A DNA stretch of 64,000 bases from Bacteroidales bacterium. Its GTDB lineage: Bacteria > Bacteroidota > Bacteroidia > Bacteroidales > Rikenellaceae. The notes beneath the pieces were generated by a model, which was not told the DNA's origin, searched no databases, and saw nothing but the letters and a program-made list of their open reading frames with translations. Location of the stretch: assembly GCA_910574205.1 (NCBI GenBank), contig CAJSYJ010000001.1, forward strand, positions 744,001 to 808,000, given 5' to 3'. Shown here in pieces: positions 45,338-54,145 of the stretch. The first letter of the stretch is position 1; each line of letters starts with the position of its first letter. Made by a program: the position numbers and the translations under genes.

Positions 45338-46000
45338 ATGGACACCATGATCGATTTAACGGTAATTATAATTGCGATATGGTCGTTAGTGCTCGGCATA
45401 CGGCGCGGCCTCGTGGTACAGCTCTGTCATCTGGCGGGGCTCTACATAGCCATAGTCGCGGCATCGCGTTACGCCCCGACCGTAGGCGGCATATTTCTCG
45501 ACGATCCGGGCAAGGCGACAACCGCAGGCTTCGCGCTGATAGTGGCCGTAGCCATGCTCGCGGTGTGGATCATAGCTCCGCTGCTGCGCTCGATCGTCGT
45601 ATGGCGGCCGGTAAGGCAGATAGACGCTCTGCTGGGCGGCGCTGCCGGCGTCGTCACGGCGCTGCTGGTGGTCGGCACGCTCTTCTCGGTCTTCGACCGC
45701 GCCAACCTCGATCCGACGAGCATATCGACGGAGACTATACGCAATAACCCCGACGCCGTAAGGAGATATATCGAGACGGGCGATGCCGACGGCCACGAGA
45801 TCTTCGCGCACAAGTGGGTCGACTACCCCACGCTCGAATCCTCCCTCACGTTCTATCCGCTGGTAAGGTTCAGCGATGCGGTATGCCCCTCGCTGAGGAG
45901 CATCGACATGCAGCTGCGCGAGGCGGCCGAAACGTATTTCGAACAATATGTCGACGGACGCATGCCGTCGGCCGCTACCGACGACAATGGAGAACGCTAA
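45338..46000 (+). CDS. cvpA: CvpA-family membrane protein
   Basis: 220 residues with four membrane segments in the first about 120 residues (IDLTVIIIAIWSLVLGIRRG and LLGGAAGVVTALLVVGTLFS are the family marks), then a soluble tail. CvpA was named for colicin V export, but its general function is unclear (envelope stress/division links are proposed). The ATG could be 45338 or 45347. Its 3' end overlaps rsgA by 14 nt. Confidence 0.85.
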   Translation: MDTMIDLTVIIIAIWSLVLGIRRGLVVQLCHLAGLYIAIVAASRYAPTVGGIFLDDPGKATTAGFALIVAVAMLAVWIIAPLLRSIVVWRPVRQIDALLGGAAGVVTALLVVGTLFSVFDRANLDPTSISTETIRNNPDAVRRYIETGDADGHEIFAHKWVDYPTLESSLTFYPLVRFSDAVCPSLRSIDMQLREAAETYFEQYVDGRMPSAATDDNGER

Positions 46001-46913
46001 GACAGAGGGTATCGTAACCGGCTCGACGGGCAGCTGGTACGAGGTCGCCACACCCGCCGGCACGCTCCGCTGCCGCATACGCGGGCGGCTGCGTCTGCGC
46101 GGCGTGCGCTCGACGAACCCCGTGGTCGTGGGCGACCGCGTGGTATGCGATACCGAAGACGACCTGAACCCCGCCATAACCGATATCCTGCCGCGCCGCA
46201 ACTACGTGATACGGCGCGCCTCGAACCTCTCGAAGGAGTCGCACATAATAGCGGCCAACATCGACCGCGCCCTGCTAATGACAACGCTCTTCTCGCCACA
46301 GACCGCGCGCGAGTTCGTCGACCGCTTTCTGGTAACGTGCGAAGCCTACAAGGTGCCGGTAACGATACTCCTCTCGAAGGCCGATCTGCTCGAAGGGCAT
46401 CGTGAGGAGGAGCAGGATTTCTGCCTGACATACCGCCGCGCAGGATACGACGTGCTGCGGCTCTCCGGCTCGACGGGCGAGGGCGTCGAGAGCGTGCGCG
46501 CGCTTCTGGCAGGCCGCACGACGCTCGTTGCGGGCAACTCGGGCGTAGGCAAGTCGACGCTGATAGGTTCGCTGCTGCCCGGGGCCGAGGTGCGCACGGG
46601 CAGCATATCCGACTCCCACGGCAAGGGGCGCCACACCACCACATTCTCGACGATGTATCCGATCGACGGAGGATACATAATCGACACGCCCGGCATCAAG
46701 GGCTTCGGACTGATAGACATAGACGACGCCGAGCTGTGCCGATACTTTCCCGAGATGATGCGTCTGGCACCCGACTGCCGCTTCTACAACTGCACCCACA
46801 CCCACGAGCCGGGCTGCGCCGTGCGCGAGGCGGTCGAGAGGGGCGAAGTGGCGTGGTCGCGTTACGAAAGTTACCTGAAAATACTCGACGAAGATGACAA
46901 ATATCGCAAGTAG
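45987..46913 (+). CDS. rsgA: Small ribosomal subunit biogenesis GTPase
   Basis: 308 residues. OB-fold N-terminal domain, then a circularly permuted GTPase: the G4 motif LSKAD (129-133) precedes the P-loop GNSGVGKS (183-190), and DTPGIKGF is G3. The C-terminal zinc finger reads DCRFYNCTHTHEPGC. It checks the decoding centre of the 30S subunit. ATG 45987 lies inside the cvpA end and was chosen because it gives the conserved start. It overlaps the next gene by 20 nt. Confidence 0.94.
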   Translation: MENAKTEGIVTGSTGSWYEVATPAGTLRCRIRGRLRLRGVRSTNPVVVGDRVVCDTEDDLNPAITDILPRRNYVIRRASNLSKESHIIAANIDRALLMTTLFSPQTAREFVDRFLVTCEAYKVPVTILLSKADLLEGHREEEQDFCLTYRRAGYDVLRLSGSTGEGVESVRALLAGRTTLVAGNSGVGKSTLIGSLLPGAEVRTGSISDSHGKGRHTTTFSTMYPIDGGYIIDTPGIKGFGLIDIDDAELCRYFPEMMRLAPDCRFYNCTHTHEPGCAVREAVERGEVAWSRYESYLKILDEDDKYRK

Positions 46914-47601
46914 GCTGCGCGACGAGAGCCACTCGCGCCGCTGGTACGAAGAGCGGCTCGAATACATGTCGCGCTTTCTCACGGACGAGCGGCGCGAGGT
47001 GCTTCGGCGCACGGCCGCACGCCGCACGCGCTACATGACCCTGCTGACCGAAAACATGTTCCATCCGCAGAATGCCAGCGCGCTGGTGCGCCATGCCGAG
47101 GCATTCGGCATACAGGACATCCACACGGTCGAGACGCTGTGCCGGTTCGACCCGAGCGTAAACATCGTCCGCGGCACCGACAAGTGGGTCGACATATACC
47201 GGCACGAGTCCACGGCCGAGGCTCTCGAAAGCCTGCGCGCCGACGGATACCGCATCGTGGCCACCACGCCCCACCGCCGCAGCTCGACACCCGAGACATT
47301 CGACGTGGGGGCGGGACGCTTCGTGCTGGTATTCGGCACCGAGCACGCCGGCATAAGCGACGAAGTGATCGAGGCGGCCGACGAATTTCTGTCGATACCC
47401 ATGTGCGGCATGGTCGAGAGCCTCAACGTATCGGCCTCGGCCGCGATACTTACATACATGCTCTCGGAGCGCATGCGCCTGACGGTAGACCGCTGGCAGC
47501 TCGACGAGGAGCAGCAGCTGCATCTGCTGCTGCGCTGGACGTTGCAGAGCGTCCGCGACGCCGAGAGCATACTCCGACGGGGAGAATTTTCCGAACAATA
47601 A
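46894..47601 (+). CDS. trmH: tRNA/rRNA 2'-O-methyltransferase, TrmH type (SpoU)
   Basis: 235 residues. SPOUT knot motifs: NASALVRHAEAFGI (motif 1), VLVFGTEHAGIS (motif 2), IPMCGMVESLNVSASAAI (motif 3). N- and C-terminal helical extensions as in TrmH, which methylates G18 of tRNA. A 23S rRNA target cannot be excluded. It overlaps the end of rsgA by 20 nt, so the two are translationally linked. Confidence 0.87.
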   Translation: MTNIASRLRDESHSRRWYEERLEYMSRFLTDERREVLRRTAARRTRYMTLLTENMFHPQNASALVRHAEAFGIQDIHTVETLCRFDPSVNIVRGTDKWVDIYRHESTAEALESLRADGYRIVATTPHRRSSTPETFDVGAGRFVLVFGTEHAGISDEVIEAADEFLSIPMCGMVESLNVSASAAILTYMLSERMRLTVDRWQLDEEQQLHLLLRWTLQSVRDAESILRRGEFSEQ

Positions 47602-47615
47602 CGAATCGAAAGACA

Positions 47616-48815
47616 ATGAACGACATACTGCGCAAACAATTCCTGATGCACGTCGGCCAGACCTCGCCCTCGCCCATGATGATCGAGGTGGCGCGCGCCG
47701 AGGGGACATTTTTCTACACGCCCGAGGGCAAACGCTATTTCGACCTGGTGGCCGGAGTATCGGTCAACAACGTCGGTCACGGCAACCGCAAGGTCATAGA
47801 GGCCGTACAGCGGCAGGCGGCCGACTACATGCACATAATGGTCTACGGCGAGATGATCGAGCGGCCTCAGGTAGAGTACGCCCGACGCATAGCCGCCCTG
47901 CTGCCGGGAGGTCTCGACAGCGTATACTTCGTCAACTCGGGCGCCGAGGCCGTCGAGGGGGCTTTGAAGCTGGCCAAGCGCCATACCCGCCGCACCGAGA
48001 TGATCTCGATGCGGCGCGCCTACCACGGCTCGACGCACGGAGCGATGAGCATGATGGGCGCACCCGAGGGGGAGGAGTGGAAGGCGGCGTTCCGCCCGCT
48101 GCTGCCCGACGTAAGGGCGATCGACTACAACTCGTTCGAGCAGCTCGGCCTGATAACCGAGCGCACGGCATGCGTGCTGTGCGAGCCCGTGCAGGGCGAG
48201 GCGGGAGTGAGGCTGCCCGCGCCGGGCTACTTGCAGGCGCTGCGCAAGCGGTGCGACGAGGTGGGGGCGATGCTCATCTTCGACGAGATACAGACCGGCC
48301 TGGGTCGCACGGGCGAGATGTTCGCATGCCTCAAATACGGCGTCGCACCCGACATAATATGCCTTGCCAAGGCCTTCGGCGGAGGTATGCCGCTGGGCGG
48401 ATTCGTCGCCCGGCACGAGGTGATGTCGGACCTTACGACCGACCCCGCGCTGGGACATATTACGACATTCGGCGGACACCCAGTATCGTGCGCCGCGGCG
48501 CTGGCGGCGCTGGACTATCTGGTCGACAACCGCATCGTGGAGGATGTCGAGCGCAAGGGGGCGCTCTTCGAGAAGCTCGTGTCGCAGTGCCGCGGCGTCG
48601 AGGAGGTGCGCCGCTCGGGACTGCTTATGGCCGTCGAGCTGGGTTCGTCCGAGAAGCTGTACCGGATAATGTCGCTCTTCGCCCGACGCGGCATCATGAG
48701 CGACTGGTTCCTCTATTGCGACACGGCTTTCCGCATATCGCCGCCGCTTACGATCGCCGACGAGGAGATCGCCGAGTGCTGCTCGATAATAGAGAGCTGC
48801 CTCGACGATCTGTAA
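47616..48815 (+). CDS. Class III aminotransferase (acetylornithine/GABA-like)
   Basis: 399 residues, PLP-dependent. FVNSGAEAVEGALKLAKRHT, the HGSTHGAMS-like region, FDEIQTGLGRTG, and the PLP lysine Lys252 in CLAKAFGGGMPLGG are all present. The family transfers terminal (omega) amino groups; the substrate here is not evident and there are no arginine or GABA genes near it. ATG 47616 chosen; the open frame upstream is a shadow of trmH. It lies 14 nt after trmH, last in cvpA-rsgA-trmH-aminotransferase. Confidence 0.88.
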   Translation: MNDILRKQFLMHVGQTSPSPMMIEVARAEGTFFYTPEGKRYFDLVAGVSVNNVGHGNRKVIEAVQRQAADYMHIMVYGEMIERPQVEYARRIAALLPGGLDSVYFVNSGAEAVEGALKLAKRHTRRTEMISMRRAYHGSTHGAMSMMGAPEGEEWKAAFRPLLPDVRAIDYNSFEQLGLITERTACVLCEPVQGEAGVRLPAPGYLQALRKRCDEVGAMLIFDEIQTGLGRTGEMFACLKYGVAPDIICLAKAFGGGMPLGGFVARHEVMSDLTTDPALGHITTFGGHPVSCAAALAALDYLVDNRIVEDVERKGALFEKLVSQCRGVEEVRRSGLLMAVELGSSEKLYRIMSLFARRGIMSDWFLYCDTAFRISPPLTIADEEIAECCSIIESCLDDL

Positions 48816-48840
48816 TGGCAAAAATCGTCGGTTCGGGCGA

Positions 48841-48870
48841 TTGTAATTACGCACATATTTTCTAACTTTG
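48841..48870 (+). promoter_or_regulatory. Promoter of the second dcw half
   Basis: TTG at 48841-48843, 19 bp, TAACTTTG at 48863-48870: a full Bacteroidetes consensus. It gives the murG transcript a leader of about 85 nt, so this half does not depend on the upstream genes. Confidence 0.8.
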
Positions 48871-48877
48871 CAGGGTC

Positions 48878-48911
48878 TGTCGGGCAGCGCGGCACGCAGC
48901 GCCGTCCGACA
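48878..48911 (+). other. Hairpin in the murG leader
   Basis: TGTCGG (48878-48883) pairs with CCGACA (48906-48911), with an inner GCGC/GCGC stem. It lies in the long untranslated leader; no U-run follows. Possible regulation is only a guess. Confidence 0.4.
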
Positions 48912-48962
48912 CGCATATCAGCCTGTTTATTAGTTGAATACTGATTTTAATCGTAATTAGGA

Positions 48963-50063
48963 ATGAAGCGCATCATACTCTCAGGCGGCGGCACGGGAGG
49001 CCATATATATCCCGCCGTGGCCGTGGCCGAGGCTCTCAAAAGAAAATGGGGCGACGAGGTCGAACTGCTGTTCGTCGGCGCCGAGGGCAAAATGGAGATG
49101 GATAAGATACCGGCACTGGGCTACCGCATCGTGGGACTGCCTATACTGGGACTGCAACGCCGCTTCACGTGGAAGAACTTTACCGTTCCTTTCCGCGTGC
49201 TGCGCAGCATAAGCAAGGCGCGGCGGACGATACGCGATTTCGGCGCCGACGCTGTGGTCGGATTCGGCGGATACGCCTCGGCACCTGTGCTGTGGGCGGC
49301 ACAGCGCGCCGGCGTTCCGACCGTCATTCAGGAGCAGAACTCCTTCGCCGGCCTTACCAACAAGATCCTCGCACGCCGCGCGCGCCGCATATGCGTCGCC
49401 TACGACGGCATGGAGGCGTTCTTCCCGCAGGAGAAGATCACGATGACGGGCAACCCGCTGCGCGGTCGCTTCTCGGCCTCGGGGACAGACCGCGGCGAGG
49501 CTCTCGCCCACTACGGACTGAGCCTCGGGAAGCCCGTGGTGCTGGTAGTGGGCGGCTCGCTCGGAACGCGCACGCTGAACGAGATGATGAAGAGCTGGAT
49601 ACTCTCGCTCGACGGCAAGCAGCCCCCCGTGCAGGTCATCTGGCAGACGGGAAAATATTACGAAAAGGAGATGCGCGAGTTCCTCGCGGCACACCCCGCA
49701 GAGGGAATATGGCAGGGCGCATTCATCGAGCGCATGGATTTTGCTTATGCTGCGGCCGATGCCGTCATATCGCGCAGCGGCGCCTGCACCGTCTCGGAGC
49801 TGTGTCTGGTAGCCAAGCCGACGATATTCGTCCCCTCGCCCAACGTGGCGGAGGACCACCAGACCAAAAACGCCATGGCGCTGGTCGACAAGGATGCCGC
49901 GATGATCGTGCGCGACAGCGAGGCCGTCGCACGCGGCATGGCCGCGGCGATCGAGCTTACGGCCAACGGCGAGCGTCTGCAACGTCTCTCGCGAAACATA
50001 GCCTCGCTCGCGATAGCCGACTCGGCCGACCGCATCGTGGCACAGATAGAGAAGATATGGTAA
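48963..50063 (+). CDS. murG: Lipid II-forming GlcNAc transferase
   Basis: 366 residues. GT28 fold: LSGGGTGGHIYPAVAVAEAL at the N-terminus, DAVVGFGGYASAPVLWAA, VIQEQNSFAGLTNKIL, and the C-terminal RSGACTVSELCLVAKPTIFVP-type UDP-GlcNAc site. It adds GlcNAc to lipid I at the inner membrane. It is first in the second dcw half, with its own consensus promoter. Confidence 0.96.
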   Translation: MKRIILSGGGTGGHIYPAVAVAEALKRKWGDEVELLFVGAEGKMEMDKIPALGYRIVGLPILGLQRRFTWKNFTVPFRVLRSISKARRTIRDFGADAVVGFGGYASAPVLWAAQRAGVPTVIQEQNSFAGLTNKILARRARRICVAYDGMEAFFPQEKITMTGNPLRGRFSASGTDRGEALAHYGLSLGKPVVLVVGGSLGTRTLNEMMKSWILSLDGKQPPVQVIWQTGKYYEKEMREFLAAHPAEGIWQGAFIERMDFAYAAADAVISRSGACTVSELCLVAKPTIFVPSPNVAEDHQTKNAMALVDKDAAMIVRDSEAVARGMAAAIELTANGERLQRLSRNIASLAIADSADRIVAQIEKIW

Positions 50064-50131
50064 TCCGCAATACACCCCTGCGAAGCGGCATGAACAGACA
50101 ATAGAGAAGAACCGAAACACATTTGGAACGG

Positions 50132-51514
50132 ATGAAATTCGACAAGATATATTTTCTGGGAATAGGCGGCATAGGAATGAGCGCGCTGGCGCGTTACTTC
50201 CTGCACGAAGGATGCGCCGTGGCCGGCTACGACCGCACCCGCTCGTCGCTGACCGACGCCCTCTCGGGCGAGGGCGCGGCGATACACTACGAGGACGACC
50301 CGTCGCTCATCCCCGACGCATTCCGCGACGCGGCATCGACAATGGTGGTATATACCCCCGCCATACCCGCCGACCACAGCGAATGGGAGTGGTTCCGCCG
50401 CGAAGGCTTCACGATAGAGAAGCGCTCGCAGATGCTCGGCCACCTCTGCCACGACAAGCTCGTCATGGCCGTAGCCGGCACCCACGGCAAGACCACCACC
50501 ACCACCCTCGCGGCATGGCTCAACCATAAGGCCTCGGGCGAGGGAAGCGCCTTTCTGGGCGGCATATCGCGCAACTTCGGCTCGAATCTGGTTCTGGGCG
50601 GCGGGCGCCGTCTGGCCGTCGAGGCCGACGAGTACGACCGCTCGTTCCTGCGGCTGTCGCCCGACATAGCCGTAGTGACGGCAGCCGATGCCGACCACCT
50701 CGACATATACGGCACGTTGGAGGCGGTACACGAAGCCTTCGCGCAGTTCATCGCACAGATACGTCCGGGCGGCGCGCTGATAATAAAGCAGGGTGTCGAC
50801 CTGCGCTTCGACAACCCCTCGATCGACATCTACCGTTACAGCCTCGACTGCGGGGGCGACTTCTACGCATGCAACATACGTCCCGCAGAGGAAGGTCACT
50901 GCCTCTACGACATCGTAACGCCCGACGGCATCATCGCCGACTGCCGCCTCGGCATACCGGGCATGGTCAACATCGAGAACTCGATAGCGGCCGTGGCGGC
51001 GCTCTGGTGCGCCGACCGACGCGAGTCCAAGCCGTTCGACCACGACGCCGTGAGAGAGGCTCTGGCGACATTCGAAGGCGTCAAGCGCCGCTTCGAGCTA
51101 TATATCAACACCCCGCGGCAGGTATATGTCGACGACTACGCCCACCACCCCGAGGAGCTGCGCGCGGCGATCACGTCGCTCAAAGCCATGTTCCCCGGAC
51201 GCAGGCTCACGGCCGTCTTCCAGCCGCATCTGTTCACTCGCACACGCGATCTCGCCGACGGCTTCGCCGAGGCGCTGTCGCTCGCAGACCAGGTCGTGCT
51301 GCTGCCGATATACCCCGCCCGCGAGGAGCCCATAGAGGGCGTCGTGTCGGAGATCATCGGAGACAGGCTCACTGTGCCGTGGCGCATCTGCATGCGCGAG
51401 CAGCTGGCCGAGACGCTCGCAGCGATGACAACCGACGTTGTGGCGACATTCGGCGCGGGCAACATCGACGCCTGCTGCGACGCGGTAGCCCTCACGCTCA
51501 AACGAAAGGCCTGA
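50132..51514 (+). CDS. murC: UDP-MurNAc:L-alanine ligase
   Basis: 460 residues from ATG 50132; a TTG three codons earlier is less likely. IYFLGIGGIGMSALARYF, the ATP loop AGTHGKTTTTTLAAW, VEADEYDRSFL, and YAHHPEELRAAI are classic MurC. It adds the first residue, L-Ala, to UDP-MurNAc. ftsQ follows after 3 nt. Confidence 0.95.
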   Translation: MKFDKIYFLGIGGIGMSALARYFLHEGCAVAGYDRTRSSLTDALSGEGAAIHYEDDPSLIPDAFRDAASTMVVYTPAIPADHSEWEWFRREGFTIEKRSQMLGHLCHDKLVMAVAGTHGKTTTTTLAAWLNHKASGEGSAFLGGISRNFGSNLVLGGGRRLAVEADEYDRSFLRLSPDIAVVTAADADHLDIYGTLEAVHEAFAQFIAQIRPGGALIIKQGVDLRFDNPSIDIYRYSLDCGGDFYACNIRPAEEGHCLYDIVTPDGIIADCRLGIPGMVNIENSIAAVAALWCADRRESKPFDHDAVREALATFEGVKRRFELYINTPRQVYVDDYAHHPEELRAAITSLKAMFPGRRLTAVFQPHLFTRTRDLADGFAEALSLADQVVLLPIYPAREEPIEGVVSEIIGDRLTVPWRICMREQLAETLAAMTTDVVATFGAGNIDACCDAVALTLKRKA

Positions 51515-51517
51515 GAA

Positions 51518-52618
51518 ATGAGACGCGACCGATTGGGCAAACAGGCGCGATACGCGGGCTATGCGGCACTGTGGCTGCTGATCGTCATCGTTATGACGGC
51601 GGCAGGCAACGGTGCGGGAAATCATCGCGCACGCACCTCGGTCGATCGCATAACGGTCGACATCGACTCGCCCGAGGGTGCGTTGCTGACCGAGCAGATA
51701 GTGCGCGAATGGGTCGAGACGGAGGAGTACAGCCCCGTGGGCAAGAGTCTCGACAGCATCGATCTGGCCATGCTCGAAGAGCGCATATCGTCGCACAAGG
51801 CCGTAGCGCGCGCCGAGGTAAGCCTCAACTGCGACGGCTCGGTCGATATCGACATCCGCCAGCGTCGTCCGCTGATGCGGCTTATGGTCGACGGCTACGA
51901 CCTATATGTCTCGGACGACGGTTATATCTTCGATGCGCCCGCCGCCTCGACGGCATACGTTCCGGTGGTAACGGGCGACTACCGGCCGCTCTTTACGCCC
52001 CGATACTCGGGATACTCGTCGGATATCGTCCGCGACTCGATAGCGGCCATAGAGCGCCGCATAGATGAGCTCGAACGCGAAAAGATACCGTTTTACAGAG
52101 CCTTGCAGCAGAATGCCCGCTCGCGCAAGCAGCTCTCGGCGCAACGCGCCCACAAGGGATGGTTCACCTCCGACGAGGAGTATGCCGTCAGGCGCGAGCA
52201 GGTGGAGCTCTACAAGGCGCAGCGGCGCGAGGAGCTGGCCGCCGAGGCCAAGCGCCTGCAAACCGACATAGACGGCCTCTCGCGCAATCAGGAGGCCGAG
52301 GGCAAACGACAAAAAAAATTGAAAAAAATAGAGGAAGATTTCTCCAAACTGTGTAACTTTGTAGACATTATCCGCCGCGACGATTTCTGGTCATCGGAGA
52401 TCGTGCAGATCGTCGCGCACGGCGGAGGGGACAAAGCGCTGGAATTGGAGATCATACCTCGCTCGGGACGTTACACGATCCTGCTGGGACGTGCCGACGA
52501 CATTGAGCGCAAGCTCGCCGATCTCGATGCCTTTTACCGCAATGCGCTGAGCAATGTGGGCTGGGACAGGTATCGCAGCATCAACGTAAAATACAAGGGA
52601 CAGATAGTGTGCCGTTGA
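51518..52618 (+). CDS. ftsQ: FtsQ-like division protein with a large charged insertion
   Basis: 366 residues; Bacteroides FtsQ is about 250. One membrane segment at about 13-30. The periplasmic part then follows the usual order up to YVPVVTGDYRPLF (about 147-159). A stretch at about 165-275 is strongly charged and helical (ERRIDELEREK, RREELAAEAKRLQTD, GKRQKKLKK), with heptad-like spacing. The normal beta-domain resumes at FSKLCNFVDIIRRDDFW and ends VKYKGQIVC. The order murC-ftsQ-ftsA and the C-terminal block fix the identity. The reading frame is intact; it is an insertion, not a frameshift. 34 nt separate it from ftsA. Confidence 0.88.
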   Translation: MRRDRLGKQARYAGYAALWLLIVIVMTAAGNGAGNHRARTSVDRITVDIDSPEGALLTEQIVREWVETEEYSPVGKSLDSIDLAMLEERISSHKAVARAEVSLNCDGSVDIDIRQRRPLMRLMVDGYDLYVSDDGYIFDAPAASTAYVPVVTGDYRPLFTPRYSGYSSDIVRDSIAAIERRIDELEREKIPFYRALQQNARSRKQLSAQRAHKGWFTSDEEYAVRREQVELYKAQRREELAAEAKRLQTDIDGLSRNQEAEGKRQKKLKKIEEDFSKLCNFVDIIRRDDFWSSEIVQIVAHGGGDKALELEIIPRSGRYTILLGRADDIERKLADLDAFYRNALSNVGWDRYRSINVKYKGQIVCR

Positions 52619-52652
52619 GACGGCGCCGAAGGGAGCTAACGAAAGTTCGATT

Positions 52653-54131
52653 ATGGAAGGCAATTATGTGGTTGTTATCGACGTGGGGTCGTCGAATGTG
52701 GTCATAGCCGCGGGTCAGACCGAACCCGGCGGCAAGATCTGTATAAAAGGCATCGTTTCGAAGAGCGTCGACGGTGTGGAGTCGGGACGCATAGACAACA
52801 GCGATATGGTCTGTCAGGCCATAGCTGCGGCCAAGAGCGAGATCGAGGAGCGTCTGGGCATCGGTATAACCGAGGCATACGCCGGTATCTCGGGCGAGTT
52901 CGTGCGCTGCGCGCAGATAACCGACCACGTATATGTCGAGGACGACTCGCAGAACAGCAACAACGTCACGCAGCGCGATGTCGATGCGCTCGACAGACGC
53001 ATGCGCAGCGTCAAGGTGGCCGACGACCGCGAGACTGTAATGACATCCGAGCCGCTGCGATACATGGTCGACCGCCGCGAAGTGAAGGCTCCCGTAGGTT
53101 CGTTCGGCAAGGTGCTGTCGGCCGTATACAACTTCGTGCTATGCGACAAGATCATGCGCGAACGCCTGATAAGCGTCATCCAGCGCTCGGGCATAACGGT
53201 CAAGGAGGTGGTGCCCAACGCCCTTGTGGCACCGCTGGCCGTGGCCAACAGCGACGAGATGCACGACGGCGTGGCGACGGTCGATCTGGGCGGCGGCGTG
53301 ACGGACGTCACGGTATGTTACGGCGGCAAGGTAAGATACATGGCCTCGATACCTATCGGCGCACAGGCCGTCAATGCCGACATACGCTCGTACAGCATAC
53401 CCGAGAAATATGTCGAGGAGCTGAAAGTGAACTACGGCCATGCACTGGTCGAGGCGGCTCCGAGCGACAACATAACATTCCAGCGCGGCTCGCGCATCAC
53501 AAAGAGCATCCTGAGCAAGAACCTCGCTACCATAATCGAAGCGCGCATGAGCGAGATCGCCGAGCACGCACGGCGCGAGATACGCGACTCGGGCTACGCG
53601 CAGAAGCTCTCGTCGGGCGTGATACTGACGGGCGGCTCGTCGTCGATGCCCGACATTGAGCAGCTCTTTACCACGGTTATGGGGTGCGAAGTGCGCACGG
53701 CATACCCCGAGTACGGCATCACGCAGGAGTCTATGGAGCTCATCACGACGCCGGCATTCTCGACCGCCGTATCGCTGCTCATATACGGCTCGCAGCACGG
53801 CTGCTGCAACGTGGTCGACCGCCGCGGCATAGCCGTCGAGGAGCAGAGGCAGGAGGAGCCGCAGCCCGCTGCCGAGCCGCAGCCGCAGCCGCAGCCCCGC
53901 ACGGCGGAGCGTCCCGCAGCCAAGCACGCCGTCCGCGACGACTTCGACGATTTCGACGACGACGAGTCGGACGACATAGTGGACAGCTCGCGGCAGGGCA
54001 TGTTCAGCAAGCTGTTCAAGCGCATAGCCAAGGGCACTGCCGACATAGTGAATTCGTTCGAGAATCCCGATGAGGAGCCGATGTCGTCCCGACGCGACAA
54101 GGACGGCGATTTCGGCAAAAGAAGTTTGTAA
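52653..54131 (+). CDS. ftsA: Actin-like division protein
   Basis: 492 residues. It tethers FtsZ to the membrane. VVVIDVGSSNVVIAAGQTE, DLGGGVTDVTV and GGSSSMPDI form the ATP site. After about residue 395 comes an acidic, Pro/Gln-rich linker (PQPAAEPQPQPQPR, DDFDDFDDDESDD). The membrane-targeting amphipathic helix is GMFSKLFKRIAKG, near 450. The tail ends with a short charged segment, making it longer than the 420-residue E. coli protein. It lies 14 nt from ftsZ. Confidence 0.95.
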   Translation: MEGNYVVVIDVGSSNVVIAAGQTEPGGKICIKGIVSKSVDGVESGRIDNSDMVCQAIAAAKSEIEERLGIGITEAYAGISGEFVRCAQITDHVYVEDDSQNSNNVTQRDVDALDRRMRSVKVADDRETVMTSEPLRYMVDRREVKAPVGSFGKVLSAVYNFVLCDKIMRERLISVIQRSGITVKEVVPNALVAPLAVANSDEMHDGVATVDLGGGVTDVTVCYGGKVRYMASIPIGAQAVNADIRSYSIPEKYVEELKVNYGHALVEAAPSDNITFQRGSRITKSILSKNLATIIEARMSEIAEHARREIRDSGYAQKLSSGVILTGGSSSMPDIEQLFTTVMGCEVRTAYPEYGITQESMELITTPAFSTAVSLLIYGSQHGCCNVVDRRGIAVEEQRQEEPQPAAEPQPQPQPRTAERPAAKHAVRDDFDDFDDDESDDIVDSSRQGMFSKLFKRIAKGTADIVNSFENPDEEPMSSRRDKDGDFGKRSL

Positions 54132-54145
54132 ATACCGAAGACGAT

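Noticed and set aside
36612..48962. The 12-kb insert in the dcw cluster as a mobile island
   Set aside because: No integrase other than the housekeeping xerD, no repeats at the ends, no tRNA target, and base and codon use like the neighbours.
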